From Phalacrocorax aristotelis (taxonomy: Eukaryota > Chordata > Aves > Suliformes > Phalacrocoracidae): a stretch of 64,000 nt of DNA. Below, in pieces: positions 23,779-39,080 of this stretch. The DNA lies in the NCBI RefSeq assembly GCF_949628215.1, contig NC_134278.1:34490115-34554114 (forward strand), given 5' to 3'. Each line of letters begins with the position of its first letter. Positions within the stretch are counted from its first letter, which is position 1. The position numbers and the translations under genes were made by a program. The notes below the pieces were generated by a model, which saw only the letters and a list, made by a program, of their open reading frames with translations, searched no databases and was not told where the DNA came from.

Positions 23779-25395
23779 AAAAAAAATTATGCTTTTGTCT
23801 CTTTTCTTTCTAAACTGCGGTGTAGGCTCAACTCTGCATGTGTAATTCTGAGGGAGGAGACAGATGCGGCTTCCCATCAGAGGCTTTCCGACTCCACCGT
23901 CACCGTTGTGTAGTCACCACACGAGGTGTCTGGGTCTTCACTGCGCCAAGAAGGCCAGTACTGACAAATCCCGCCTGAAAGATGGAGGCTGCAACCCCTT
24001 CACCTTTTTGCAGACTTAAGTCTAAGTATTTTGATGCCTCCTTGGGCTGCTCAGTTGTGAACCACAGGCTCAAACAGGCCGTTGTCCTCAGCTTCCCCAT
24101 CTGTGTCCCTACAAAGTCAGCGCCTTCCCGCTGCGGGTCTGCAGGGCTACCGTGAGCGGGCTGCAAACGTCTCCGTGGGAGGAGCAGGGTTCAGCAAAGG
24201 CTGATGCTGTGGTGGAGGTGGGAGGCCGATGAAGTGAAGAGTGAAAGCGTTTATGTCTAGCATCAGCTGCAGCTCCCAGCAAAAGCCCAGGAGGCACATT
24301 TTCAGGCACTGCTGGGTGCTGGGGACCAATAAGCACACGCTGGTCTTGTTCCAAGTGACTTAGAGCTTGATGTGGTTAAGTGAAGAGCAGGCATGGTGCC
24401 AGGTGGGAAATGAGCTCACTTGGTGCCTTACAGGGCAGCAGGAAGAGCGCGGTGCTGACAGCAGGCTCGTGACTAGTCTCCGTTTTATTTTTATGCGGAT
24501 TTACTTGAAAGTTGCCGTGTATGACCAGATGGTGGCTTGTGTCACAAGTAGAAAGGCTGCTGTGGCTGGTACTGCTGCGCTGGGCTGCTTCAGCGAGGTT
24601 TTGTCCTTGTCCCACGGCACCTCGTGGGACTTCGGCCAGGCAGCCGTGGGCTGGCTCGGTGACACTGCCCTGGAGCACGGCCAGCCGACGGTGGTGGGCG
24701 TCAGGCACGAGCTGGAAGCGGCTGTACCAGGTGCAGAGCGGTCACGTCGCACGCCATGATCTCGGTTCTCCTCAGCTGGGCCACGAGTGTGGGAATTCTG
24801 GGGCTTCGTGCCCAGAAATGAGTTGCGGGAACTACCCTCGCAAGGAAGCAACTGCGGCCAGGCAGAGCAGAGCCGCGCTGCTCTTGCTTGGGGTTGCTCT
24901 TTCCTTTCCAGTGGTCCCTGTGCGCACACGTACATCCCCTCCTTCTCCAAAGAATTAGCACTTCAGCAGCAGACTACATAATGCTAGTTATTATTACTGG
25001 AAATAACAGTCAAGTAGGAGCAAACCTATAATTAAATTCATCTCCTCTTGTTTTTTTTTTCTCTGGGAAAGACTATTTAAGGGCTTGTTTTCACAGAGAC
25101 AACACCAAACAAGCCTCCATTTCTCTCTCCAAAATATCCATGCCCTGTTACCAGAGCCACAGTCCAGCTTGTGAAACCAAATATTTACTAAATATTCGAG
25201 AATAATAAATAAATATATAATAGATAATATGTATAAATAACTAAATATTTAGTCATTTGGGGTTTTTTCCCACCCTGTTTCCTAAGGAATTTGCTTAGAA
25301 TCCAGCTTCAAAACAGGACCTGCAGAGTTTTAAGTCTGACAACTGCAATAGTTAAAAATAAGATAAAGTAGGCACCTTATGTCTATATATTATAA

Positions 25396-25444
25396 ATATA
25401 TACATGTGCATGTGTACGCATGCGCGCGCGCGCACACGCACACA
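25396..25444. repeat. Alternating purine-pyrimidine tract (Z-DNA candidate)
   Basis: Forty-nine bases strictly alternate purine and pyrimidine: an AT part, a TG/CA part, then GCATGCGCGCGCGCGC and a CA part. The (CG) core is the sequence with the strongest tendency to adopt left-handed Z-DNA. It is also a compound microsatellite and may vary in length. Confidence 0.9.
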
Positions 25445-28016
25445 AAGTAGTTTTGCTTAAGATGTGCCCAGGTGGCTGCAGATAAGCAGCATCTGAGACT
25501 GTCTCTTAAAGCCCTGCCTGCAACAAAACCCCTCCTGGAGGGGAAGGTTGTCTTGCCTTTCCTCCTGCGTGTGGGTTTGGGCTCAGCCAGCCGGCTGCGC
25601 TGAGCTCTGCACAACCGGGGCCTGGGGCGGGGAAACAGCTGTGGCTCTTCCCCGTTGCGTTGAATATTCCACATTTTGCTGGGCTGAAAGGGAGAAGGTG
25701 ACTGTGACTGCTGCTGGCAGGGTGCCAGGTTAGGGGTGAGCTGGCTCTGGCCATTTCCAGAAACTACGTAATTAAAAGAAAAAAAATAGCATTAATAAGC
25801 TATTGGCACAAACACAGGCCACCGACTTGTGTCAGTGCTGGGCCTGAGCTAGCGTGTGCTCTTGCAGAAGGACGACCGTGTTGCTGGATTACTTCGCTCA
25901 GAAAAGCCAGGAGAAAGCCCGAGCTCAGGCCATCGGCACGCCGAGGGCAAACCCGTTGCTACAGCATCCTTGAAAGCATGCATTTGGCCCATGAAGGATG
26001 CTTCACCAAAGAAACCTTAGATAACTTTGAGGGCTTTTCTTTCTTTTTTTTTTTTAAAAAAGGAAGAAATAAGCAAAAACTGCATTAATTCAGAGCTGTT
26101 TAGCACAGGCACAGCTCCTTGGCAGCCGATCATCCTTGGCAGCCACCCCTTGTGCACCCCACTGCTGCCCACCGTCTCCCCACCCGCAAGCCTCCTGCTG
26201 GGGAACCGCGCTCCCATTTGTCTCTGCATTTCCTCAGTACCTCACCCAGCAGCTTTCGAGGAGAATACATGTTTAACTGTCGCCTTATCAGCGCAGAGAA
26301 GCTAGCAGATTTGAATTACATTGTGTAAATATTTGAAACATAAAGGATTAAAGAATTCTCAATAGGCAGCCAGTGAAGGTAACCTTAATTAAAAAGAAAG
26401 CAGACAGTGACATAACTGATTTATAATGCAGAAATAATCTGAAGGGACGAAGGAGGATTCAGAAAAAGGCTAAAACCCCACAGCTTCTGTGTTTTGGAAA
26501 CCGATACGGTTTTCTTATCTACTAGGTTTTTCTTCAGCTCTTTTGCACCCTGGGTGCCCTCTTCTTCCTCTCCTTAAGTGAGGCAGTTTCAGCCTTCCCC
26601 TTGGTACGTAGTAAGGCCATTGCAGGAGAAACAGTAATTCAGCCCAATGTTCTTTCCCGTGGTCACGGTTAATCCTGTGTATTCCTCAGTTTAGCTTATG
26701 ATTTGGCTGTCTTTTCAGATTTGCAATTTCAGAGGACTAAATTCCTAGAAAGTACTATTTGGTGCAGTCAAACAACATGAATTTGAGATCTTGAAAATAA
26801 CAGACATCTGGAATCTCGTACACCCAGAGGTGTTAATACTGTCAGGAATTTGCACTGAAACGAGAGAAAATTCTCCCTGCGAAGCCCCTGGCTCCCTCAC
26901 GCAGGGCTTTTTCCCAGTGCCCTCCCTCCCACACCCATCCACGGCACAGCTGCCCTGCAGCAGTGTGGGTAGGAAAATAAAACTAACTGGCTTGGCTAGT
27001 ACTGAAGTGGAGGCTTTTAAAAAAAGCAAATAAGCAAGGGAAGCTCAGCCTCCATCCCTCACAGCAAGTAAGGCTCCTACGCACAACCACGCTGGGGACA
27101 GGCAAAACCGAGTATTTTACGTCTGGAGTTGTGCTTGGCAGAGCTCAGGATACAGCAGCAGAGTGCTGCTGGGGAGGTGGGGAGCTCCCCAGCCCTCCCC
27201 TGCCCCTCCTCAGCACCCCAAGCCCCCTCTAGGCATTACATAAACATCGAATATAAAAACCAGGTGAGTTGTATTTGTGATACAGCTCAACCTTATGCTG
27301 CTCTTAAACAGACACCGAGTCATGTAGCACCACCGAGGAAAAGGATATCCCCACAAAGTTTAGTTTGTTTCTACGTGGTTTTATCTTGACAAAATCTAAA
27401 ATATAAAATATGCATTTAGAGAAATAATTAGTGATTTCTCACAGCTTGTCAATACCTTTCAAAATACATCGAGCCAGCTACAATTCACATTCTGATTAAG
27501 TCTTTCATCTGCAATTTCGGTAAAATTAACTATTTGAGTTACTAGCCTTGCACAAGGTGGCGGCCTGAGAGAGAATGAAAAAAACCTTAGGGTGGTAGCC
27601 CGAGCTGAGCCCTTTTTATTCCAGCCTAAAACATTCACCCAGGGAAAGAAAACTGAGTGAGAAGTTACTTGGCTACGGCCGTGGCCGAATCCCCGAACAC
27701 CTCACCACATACATTTCTGCAGTTACTTCTGTGTACTAAAAGCCCCGCAGACCCCCAGAGCACACATCACCAGCTAAAAATGAAATTAGGTTTCAATCTT
27801 CCAGCCCCCCACTGCCACCTTCGGCAATAAAACTCAGATTAAATACGGTCAATATTCTAGCCAGTTTTCCGCCTTCAGCTAGCTCCGCCACCTCGGCAGC
27901 GTGCTTCCGCGCTTTGGCCTAAACAGCACCAGCACTGCACCACAGTATGGAAAGAATTAAGGACAGCTGAAAGAAATAAGCAGTCAGAAGACAAATACAG
28001 TTCTCAACTATTAACA

Positions 28017-28048
28017 TTTATTAAAAGTTTGCCCGAAGTAGTTTTATT
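28017..28048 (-). terminator. Paired minus-strand AATAAA hexamers, unassigned
   Basis: AATAAA occurs on the minus strand at 28022-28017 and 28048-28043. They could be distal polyadenylation signals for a long EEF1A1 3' extension or for an unrecognised minus-strand transcript. With AT-rich surroundings chance is also likely. Confidence 0.2.
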
Positions 28049-30509
28049 CCCAAGTTTTGTTTACAAAAGTCTAACAGTTTCCCCAGGTAGTCAAAGATTA
28101 TTAAAAGAACTGAGATGGCATTGCATTAGTGCATAGAAAGCAAAACTGGTCTATAATAGTTAAAACAAAAAAGTCAGAATTTGTGTAAAATTGAGGTTTT
28201 AAATACTTGAAAGCAATTGCTGGCATTGCAGGCAGAGCGTTCGCAAGCACCTATTTGTTTTTACTGCGTATAACGTAAAGTTACTAGCTGCAGTACTGCC
28301 TGTTCTCTAGGCTTTAGCTTCTTCTTAAATCCTATGGAGGCAGAACCACCCCCTCTGCCCCAAACTACGAAGCCGACTCTTGCGCCTCATCAGCCGGGCA
28401 ATTCTAACACGAAACATCTCCCCAGCAGCTTTTGCAGTTGTCACGCTTCGCAGTTTTTTCTGATCAACACACAGCCGATCAGAAAACGGCCCCCTGAAAG
28501 AGCCGCACAGCCTGCCCTCAGTCTCTGCCCCTCCATCAGGGACACAACGAATGCCTAACCCCATTCCAAACCTTATTTTGCCTTAAGGCTTCAATTTGAG
28601 TCAGTTGCTTCGTACAAGCTAATTTGCAAGCTGTAACCGAGCAAGTACACCCAGCCGTAAGACAGCGCTGTGCGGAGCGCGCCGAGGGTATTGCAGCGCC
28701 GGGCCGTGGCCAGCCAAACCAAACATCCTGCACCTACGCAGGTGTGTGTAGCCAACCTAAGGAATGCCCAGCTGCGCTGAAGAGGCAGTTCGTGCCGAAG
28801 CCGTTTTCCCTTTCATCCAAGTGAGAACTGAACCAGTTTGACCAAAGTCTCTTGAAAAAGAGCAAGTCAGCCGTTTAACTGAGAAGCATGCAGAGATTTG
28901 GCCAGGTACTTTGGCTTTATTACGGCAACGGTATATCTGCCTCCATTATAAAATTAGATACTTCCTGTTGTCTTGGGGATACTAACAAACCTTTAGAAAT
29001 AGAATTTAAGAATCACGATGAGATTCCAGAGTCTTCCACAGAGCCTGAAGCGCTCTAGCCCTTGCTTCCACTGTACTCAGTACATCTTTACCATGAAAAA
29101 CAGGGTACAATCCTCCAAAGTTTTACTGTAGTGAAGGTGAGCAGAGAGAGAAAGATCCAACCAAAGCAAACAAAGAGCACGAAAATAAGTAACAGCAGTT
29201 CAGGATTATCCAAGCAGTACAGATGTTATGAGTTCCTGCAGAACAAGCACACAGCTGAAGAAGGAAAGGAAAACAAACGAGAATATAGCTGTTAGAGACA
29301 GAACAAACATACTGGTGTCATGGAACTACAACCCTTCAAAGATACCAAATTCTTTTTGAGCTTATGTGGGGATGCTGTGGGGAAATCATGTTAAAGGTTA
29401 GTAAAACAGCTGCATCGTTACACAAGCCAGATCTGATTATCCATTAACTGCTTGTCGCCATTTACCAATTCAAAGGGAGACTCAATTATATTCTGGAATC
29501 CCAGTTCATTACAGCTGGTGTTTTTCACCAGTCCAAAACGTTTTACTTGGGATTATTTATCTAGTAATTATTAGTAATCATCTGGACTAGTTACCCGATT
29601 CCCCTTCAATTGACTGACCCAGCTCTTCAACCCCGTTGCCAAGGCAGCAAGCACGCAGCCCTGCCGCGTGGTTTGGTGCAGACACGGCAGCGTGCCTCTA
29701 TCGCATCACTCTGGGTAACGCACCAGCACTCCCTCCAAGCGGACACCCTACAACCAGCCCTGACCCAAAGTTCAAGAATTCAAACCCACCAAGCAGGACG
29801 GGTACAAACGCCACCCTCCTGGCAGTCAGTGGAAACACCCACCCGTTTCTTTCTCAGCTTTTGTCATTGGAACAAAAACTGAGCAAGACGCTGCAGTGGT
29901 GGGTCGTTCAGAGACGGCCTGGCAAGCGTCAAAGCTGCCTTCTAACAAAATTTAGTTTTGAAGTTTAACTATTGACTGTCTTACTATATATTAGAAAACA
30001 TTTAGGTAGAAGTGTTTAACCTTGAAAGATCTACATGCCAGTTAATTGGTTCCCCAGAAAACTCACATCTGTTTCTGCTGGCCATCAAAAATCTGCATAC
30101 ACGACTTCTGGGAAACCCAGCACTTGATTTTTCAAGGTTATGCTATGCTTTTTCAAGGTTAAGTGTCTTTTTGTTCACACTATTTCTTCTTCCCAATATA
30201 AAGTTTTTTTGCAACGCATCACAGAATGCACCAAAATACTGTAACTGTTACCTGGCAGCTGTGCTATCTGATCTAGAAAACCTCTTCGAAGAAGAAAGCA
30301 CCACAGAAGTTAATTCTTTTTAAGGCTTAGATCAGTTAAAACTAGACCTGCAGTAGAATTTTGTTCTACTCTTCAGGAACAATAGATTTGAGTATTTGCC
30401 TCGCAACTTCTGAACATACTCAAAAGTAGCATTTGTCCTTTCTGAGCCCGCCAGGACTGTATATAGGTTTTTCTATAAATTTAACATTAACCCAAAGAAC
30501 ACCAGAGAC

Positions 30510-30789
30510 GCAGCATTGAACTTTTGCTTTAATGGTCTCAAACTCTGTGACAGATTTTTGGTCAAGTTTCCATTTTAAAAAATTTATCGATTTTTAAAGA
30601 CTAATAACTTAAACTGCCACGAAACAAATGGTCCACAAACATTCCTTTCCTTCTGAAGCTTTTACGATGCATTGTAATCATTAACCAGTCTTTTACTATT
30701 AAACTTAAATGGCCAATTGAGACAAGCAGTTCTGAGACCGTTCTTCCACCACTGATTAAGACTGAGGTGGCAGCTGATGTACAGAATTT
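30510..30789 (-). other. EEF1A1: EEF1A1 3' UTR with ATTAAA poly(A) signal
   Basis: The minus-strand sequence after the stop resembles the human EEF1A1 3' UTR as I remember it over nearly its whole length. It includes TCAGTGGTGGAAGAACGGTC, CAATTGGCCATTTAAGTTTA, AGACTGGTTAATGAT, AATGCATCGTAAAA and AACTTGACCAAAAAT. An ATTAAA hexamer lies at 30533-30528, followed by AGCAAAAG, so cleavage is expected near 30510. Such conservation in a UTR implies function, probably control of stability or translation of this very abundant mRNA. Confidence 0.85.
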
Positions 30790-34221
<3,432 letters not shown>

Positions 34222-35037
34222 CTGCAAGTTCGCCAGAAGGAGACCGGTTACGCCTCGGGTGCGGAGGCCGCCCCGGCGGGGGGAGGGGGGCGGGGGCGGG
34301 CGGCGATGGCGGCCCCGCGTGCAGGGCGGCCCGGGCAGGCCCGGCCGGGATGGAGGCCCCGGCCCCGCCCTGGGAAGGGAGGGGCGGTGCGGGGCGGCGC
34401 GGGGCGGGCGGGAGCCGGCCGGGGGCCCCCGCCGAGCGCCCCTCGTCTCGCCCCCCTCCCTGCGCCGCCGCCGCCGGGGCTCGAGTTACGGCCGGCGGCC
34501 GGGGATCGGGTCGGCGGGCAGCGCCGAGGGTGGGAGGGCGGGGCCGGCCCGCTTCTTTGTGTGACTCACCCCGCCCGGGCCGCCGCGTCCTCCATTTTGT
34601 GAAGCTGGCGGCGGGCAGGAAAGGCGAGCGGCCATTTTTTCACTCGTGCCCCGCTCCCCCCTCCCCCACCGCAGCCCCACTGCCGCCCCACGCTGCCATG
34701 CGTCCCGCGCCCCGGCGCCGCCGCCCGCCCGGTGCCCCACGCCGGCACGGCCACGCCGCTCCCCGTGCCCCTGCCCAGGGCGAGGGGATCCAGAGGGACG
34801 ACGCGTCACCATCCCCTCGGCGCGCGCTCTCCCGCCTGCCCGGCTCCCTCGCTGGCGCCCCCCGCCCCTCCGTCCCCCCACCCCGCGCCCCGGTCCCCAC
34901 CCCCCACGCACGGCTCCCCGATGGCGCCCGCCCCCGGTCTCGGCGCTCACCGAGCCCCCACGGCGCGGCGGCCCCCTGCCCGGCCCGCCCCCGGTGCCAG
35001 CCCCGGCCCCGGCCTGCCCCGCGCGGAGGCGCCTCAC
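34222..35037 (-). promoter_or_regulatory. EEF1A1: EEF1A1 first intron, GC-rich
   Basis: This is an 816-bp intron between the non-coding first exon and the coding second exon, with donor CAG|GTGAGGC at 35037 and acceptor at 34222. It is extremely GC-rich with dense CpG and many GC boxes, and forms the body of a CpG island from about 34250 to 35560. The first intron of vertebrate EF-1-alpha genes is a known strong enhancer of expression; that role here rests on family knowledge. The long open frames across this island are composition artefacts. Confidence 0.85.
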
Positions 35038-35070
35038 CTGCAAGTCGGCGGCAAACCCGTAGCGAAAAAG
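35038..35070 (-). other. EEF1A1: EEF1A1 non-coding exon 1 with 5'TOP start
   Basis: The predicted transcript begins CTTTTTCGC at 35070. This is a classic 5' terminal oligopyrimidine tract (a C followed by pyrimidines), and CTACGGGTTTGCCGCC follows, nearly as in human. The TOP motif puts translation of this mRNA under mTOR/LARP1 control, as for other translation-machinery genes. The exon is 33 bases and ends at CTTGCAG|GTGAGG. Confidence 0.9.
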
Positions 35071-35165
35071 ACCGACGGCGTGAGCGCCGCCCCTTATATA
35101 CCCTGCGCGGGGGCGGGGCCTAAGGGACACGTCACCACTCCCGGCGGCCCCGCCGCCCCGCCCCC
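35071..35165 (-). promoter_or_regulatory. EEF1A1: EEF1A1 core promoter (TATA and GC boxes)
   Basis: The TATA box TATATAAGG lies at 35100-35092, its first base 30 bases upstream of the TOP start at 35070. Upstream are a GC box (GGGGGCGGGGCC on plus, 35109-35120) and a CRE/E-box-like GACACGTCACC (35126-35136). Further GC boxes lie to about 35165. A sharp TATA start combined with a CpG island is typical of TOP mRNA genes. Confidence 0.88.
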
Positions 35166-35795
35166 GCAGCCCAGCTCGGGCGCCCGCGCGGGCAAAGGGC
35201 ACTCCCCGGCCCCCTCCCCCACCCCGCCGGGGTGCCTCGTTCCTCTCCCGCCGGCACCGGGAGGACGCCCTCCCCTCCCCCGGGCAGCGGCTTCTCCGTC
35301 CCTGCGGGCCCGCGGTGCCCTGCCCTGCGGCGGCAGCGGCGGGAAGGAGAGAGGAGAGGAGACCCCCTGCAGCGCCGGGGCGGGAGGCGGCCGGGGCGAA
35401 CCGGGGGGCCGGGCTCCCCTCTCCGAGGCGAGGCGGGGCGGGAGCCCCGGGCGCTCGGCCCGGGCGAGAACAGGCGCCACACGGGAGCTGGAGGCGAAGG
35501 GACGGGAAAGCGTCACGGGTTGCATCATAGCCCGGTGCGGGGGTATGCAGCAGCTGAGGGACAGTCCCCGGGGAACAGCCCCAGGACAATTAATTTTGTT
35601 TCTTATTACGGACACAAAAGAACTCAGTCGATAAGAAATGTTTAGTTGGTTGCGCTGAGTAACCTACATTTGTTACTTGAGATGACGAAATGCAAGAACC
35701 CCCCCAACTCATCATGTTGCAAGTCTCCCAGAAACAGAGGTGGGGAAGGAGGGAGAGAGCAGGAATTTCAGGAAGAAGCAGCATCATCATTTGGC

Positions 35796-35822
35796 TTTTT
35801 TTTTTTTTTTAAAAAAAAAAAA
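35796..35822. repeat. T15-A12 self-complementary run
   Basis: Fifteen T are followed directly by twelve A. The tract is a perfect palindrome for 24 bases and could extrude as a hairpin or give assembly errors. It probably arose from slippage. Confidence 0.85.
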
Positions 35823-37346
35823 GCAAACTTTTTCTTAAACCATTAGAGAACAAAAGTTTACCGGCACAAAAATAGAAATTGAGGCAGACACATGAGCAAA
35901 GATGCATCTTAAGCGCAAATGCATTGAAGCAAATCACTTACGAGTTTAGGATATGTGACTTGTGTAAGAAACTCAAACTGCAAGAAGTGGCCCCAGACTG
36001 TATTGTCACATGTGAAAACTGGCAGTCCTAGCAAATTGTTTTTGAAACAGTGGCAATGAGGAGTCACAAAACAGCTCGCAACATCAGAAATAAAAGCCCT
36101 CGTGATTCCAGTGGATTGTTCTCTGGTTTACTCGCTCCTAACTGATGTAAGAAAATCCATTAAATGTGCAACACCTCCTATACCTATTCAAGTGAAATTA
36201 AGCTGGGATGCTGAACTTTTAAAATGACCTGCAATGGAAACAACACGCTCTGTTTTCTTCTTCAGATATGTTATATGCCTGTGTTAGAAAGAGTTACTCG
36301 TATATACGCAACTGTAATCCCATTCCTTTCTCGGTATGCTCTTCAGATTGCAGTGGTAAAGCATGGAAATAGCTTCTTGTTCAAAAACAAAGAAATACCA
36401 CCAACAGCAAAATTAAAAAACCCACCTCATGCATCTACAGTTTCACTTGACTCCAAGTTTCTCTAGCTGAGATACACCTGGCATCAAATTCGCTAAAGAA
36501 CTGTAAACTTAGTATTTCATGGATTTATATGGAATTCAAGTGTTTCTGCAATATCTGGTATTTTCAACGTGCAAAATAAAAAATAAAATAGGGTGCATTT
36601 TGTAAAACAAAAAAAGACATGTCACGTTAGAGAAGATGCTGAGTTTAGAATACACCTTTTACTCAAAAATCCAGTTTCAGAGTAAAACCTGCAAAAAGGT
36701 TCTGATATTTTTAAACACACTAATTTTTAAGGAAGGAATAAAGTCAAGTTCTTTCTCTTCCCCTCCTATTGTTTTTAGGCTGAGATTAGCGGCGGGGGTG
36801 GGGGAAAGCTAGAGATGGTTCAGCTTTCCTCACACCTGACGTTGAGGGGCAGTTATTAATGAAGACACAGTTACAGAAGGGCAGGAAAAGGGAGGAACGT
36901 TACTTTATGATAATGCATTTCCAGAAAGCGATTTCGTGGCTCAGGTTTATGGTGTTTGGTAAAAAGCTAAGCAGCACTTTTCGGGTGTCCTGTAAAGCAA
37001 AGACTGTTTGTAAACACAGCTAAAAAGCTTTATTATTCAGGATGGTTTGAAGTTAGCTTTTAAATGTGTATTTCAGTAGGGGGCATTTTTAATGGACTGA
37101 TCTGTCAAAGTATCCATTCTCATAAAAAAGGTAGTTTAACACTTTCCAAATGTAGTCAATGACTTGTGCCTCAACAGGGAGAGGAGAAAGGAAATGTGTT
37201 ACTGATTTCTTACATGCCCATACTAAACTGCACATTTCTTTTTGTAAAGGACTTTTTTTTTTAAAAAGGCTATTTCATAAATAAAGGCTTTTAGAACGAA
37301 AGCTGAGCTTGTTGGACAAACTTTTAATCACAGTCCTAGTTCAAGT

Positions 37347-37598
37347 CTACAACAGTTGATTTTTCCCCCTCCATTCCTTTAATTGAGTTTTCAAAAGTGT
37401 TATTATTTCCTCTTTAATCTGCTCAATACATGCTTTTATTCTTTCCACAACTCGCGTATCTCTCATTGTCCATTCTAATAGTGGAACATTCCTATTATCA
37501 ATCTCACAAATATTTATACAGCTGGGAAGCTTCAGATACATGAGCAGCCTCACATAATTCCGTGGAAATGCGTTCTGAAGAATCCTCTCAGCTAACAC
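37347..37598 (-). other. Unrecognised 83-codon open frame, possible terminal exon
   Basis: The frame is open from just after a TAG near 37617 to a TAG stop at 37347-37349. The first in-frame codon at 37598 is GTG, so it has no ATG of its own and would have to be an exon; a weak acceptor-like TTTAG precedes it. The product has a hydrophobic/basic first half (NAFPRNYVRLLMYLKLP), then an amphipathic helix-like stretch (VVERIKACIEQIKEEIITLL) and a charged end. Composition looks protein-like and not random, but I do not recognise a family. In AT-rich DNA of this length a few frames this long are expected by chance. Confidence 0.15.
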
Positions 37599-38984
37599 AG
37601 ACAGGCATACACTCGACTAAATCCTGCATGCAAACAGCCTGTTAAAAATGTTAGATATTGTTCATCTGGCAAAATTAATCTCTTTGATATGAAACATTTA
37701 GGAAGGAACAGAGAGAAGAGATTTCAAGAAGTCAGGGTCTCTTGGGCTTTGGAATAGTGCTTATTAAATCCAGACTGACTTCAGAAATAGGAGGGCTTTG
37801 TGGGGAAAAGTTACTTATTCTCCCTCAACCACTGGTGAGCATATGCTAAACTGCAATAACCGATGTCCACATATTCCTCCAGCGTAAGAACACATAGAAT
37901 AGATCTCCAAAGCATGTGTATTGTAGGAACTGATAGAATAGCCACCATTTTTAAAAGTTTTGAATCTCAGGTCAAATGATATTAAAATGAAAGTTATGCT
38001 GTCAGTATATCTAAGCCAAATATTCTAACTCTTTAAAGTAAATATTAGTTGGATTTTGAGATCACAGAAGCTGTTGTGGCATTACTTTCATTTTAGCATG
38101 TGGCTCCGGCGCATACAAAATGTACTGTAAGTTCAGAACACAGTCACAGCTAGTGAAATCATGCTAGAAAATAAAAGATGTGCTCACTGAGTGCCTCTGA
38201 AGAATTTTAACTCTCTTCCACATACACGTGGAAGTGGCATCTTTTTTGGTCAGTCTGCTGCGCAAAGATGAAGGTAACTAGCACTTATACAGCTATTTTA
38301 GCTGCAATGAACAAGGTCATTCAGGAGTTTAAGCAAACAGACTTTATACGCACAAGACTTTAAACACAGATCTGATAAATGCAGTTTATCAAGCTCACTA
38401 TATACAGAAGAGGCACTAAGATTTCTCGAGGGCACTTTCAGAAAGTGTGATGGAAAAGCAGTCCAAAACTACCAATAGTAATTGGTGATGAGCAAAACCA
38501 GATTCTGCATTATTTTGTAATGCTTACTGTGAAATGCTTTCTAACCCCTACGTTACAATTATCATTGTATGTACATTGGTCAAAATGTTCAACATGAACT
38601 ATAGCATGAGCACACAGCTTTACTTCCATCTGTAAATGTTCTTTAATGCATTGATTCTTAATAGAGATACAAAACATTACATCTGTTATGAAATCTTTTT
38701 TCCTACATGATCTTAACACTTGCTACCAGATTTTGCAGTCATCTTTTTAATAAATAAAAGAACAATTAATAGAAAAATGGTGTTATTCATGTATGAAGAG
38801 ACTAGACAGAAAACCTGCTTCAGAAAAAATGGTTTAACTGAACTGGGTGAGGTAATCTAAACTACTTGAAAAAAGCTAATTTTGAAAGTTATTTAGCTCT
38901 GTACTAGCTGATATTTTTATAGGAATGAAATTACTTGGTAAAAGGAAGAGACACTTTAAGTTACTGTTTTAGGAGACAGCACAA

Positions 38985-39080
38985 AATAAACCCCTCCATC
39001 CTTGGAAGTCTTTAAGATTTGAACTGGATAAAGCCCTCAACAACCGTGTCTGATCTCATAGATGATGTTGCGTATAGATT
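38985..39080 (+). repeat. Old CR1 fragment
   Basis: The stretch CCCTCCATCCTTGGAAGTCT, then a GAACTGGATAAAGCCCTCAA block and a GTCTGATCTCATAGATGATG block, matches the CR1 3' region upstream of its tail. It is much degraded, so the limits are approximate. Confidence 0.6.

Larger units (their letters stand above)
20601..30504. other. MTO1-EEF1A1 spacer (convergent genes)
   Basis: About 9.9 kb lie between two convergent genes. I recognise no protein or RNA gene. Contents include G-runs at 20816-20838, a small hairpin cluster at 21413-21465, a CR1 piece at 23511-23778, AT-rich sequence around 25190-25260 and a Z-DNA-type tract at 25396-25444. Two minus-strand AATAAA hexamers lie at 28017-28022 and 28043-28048. 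The longest open frames (for example 22314-22739 minus) show no domain, splice context or conserved-looking composition. Confidence 0.6.

Noticed and set aside
34230-35645. Long open frames (up to about 370 codons) on both strands at the EEF1A1 promoter
   Set aside because: They are Pro/Arg/Gly/Ala runs caused by extreme GC content in a CpG island and overlap the known promoter, exon 1 and intron 1.
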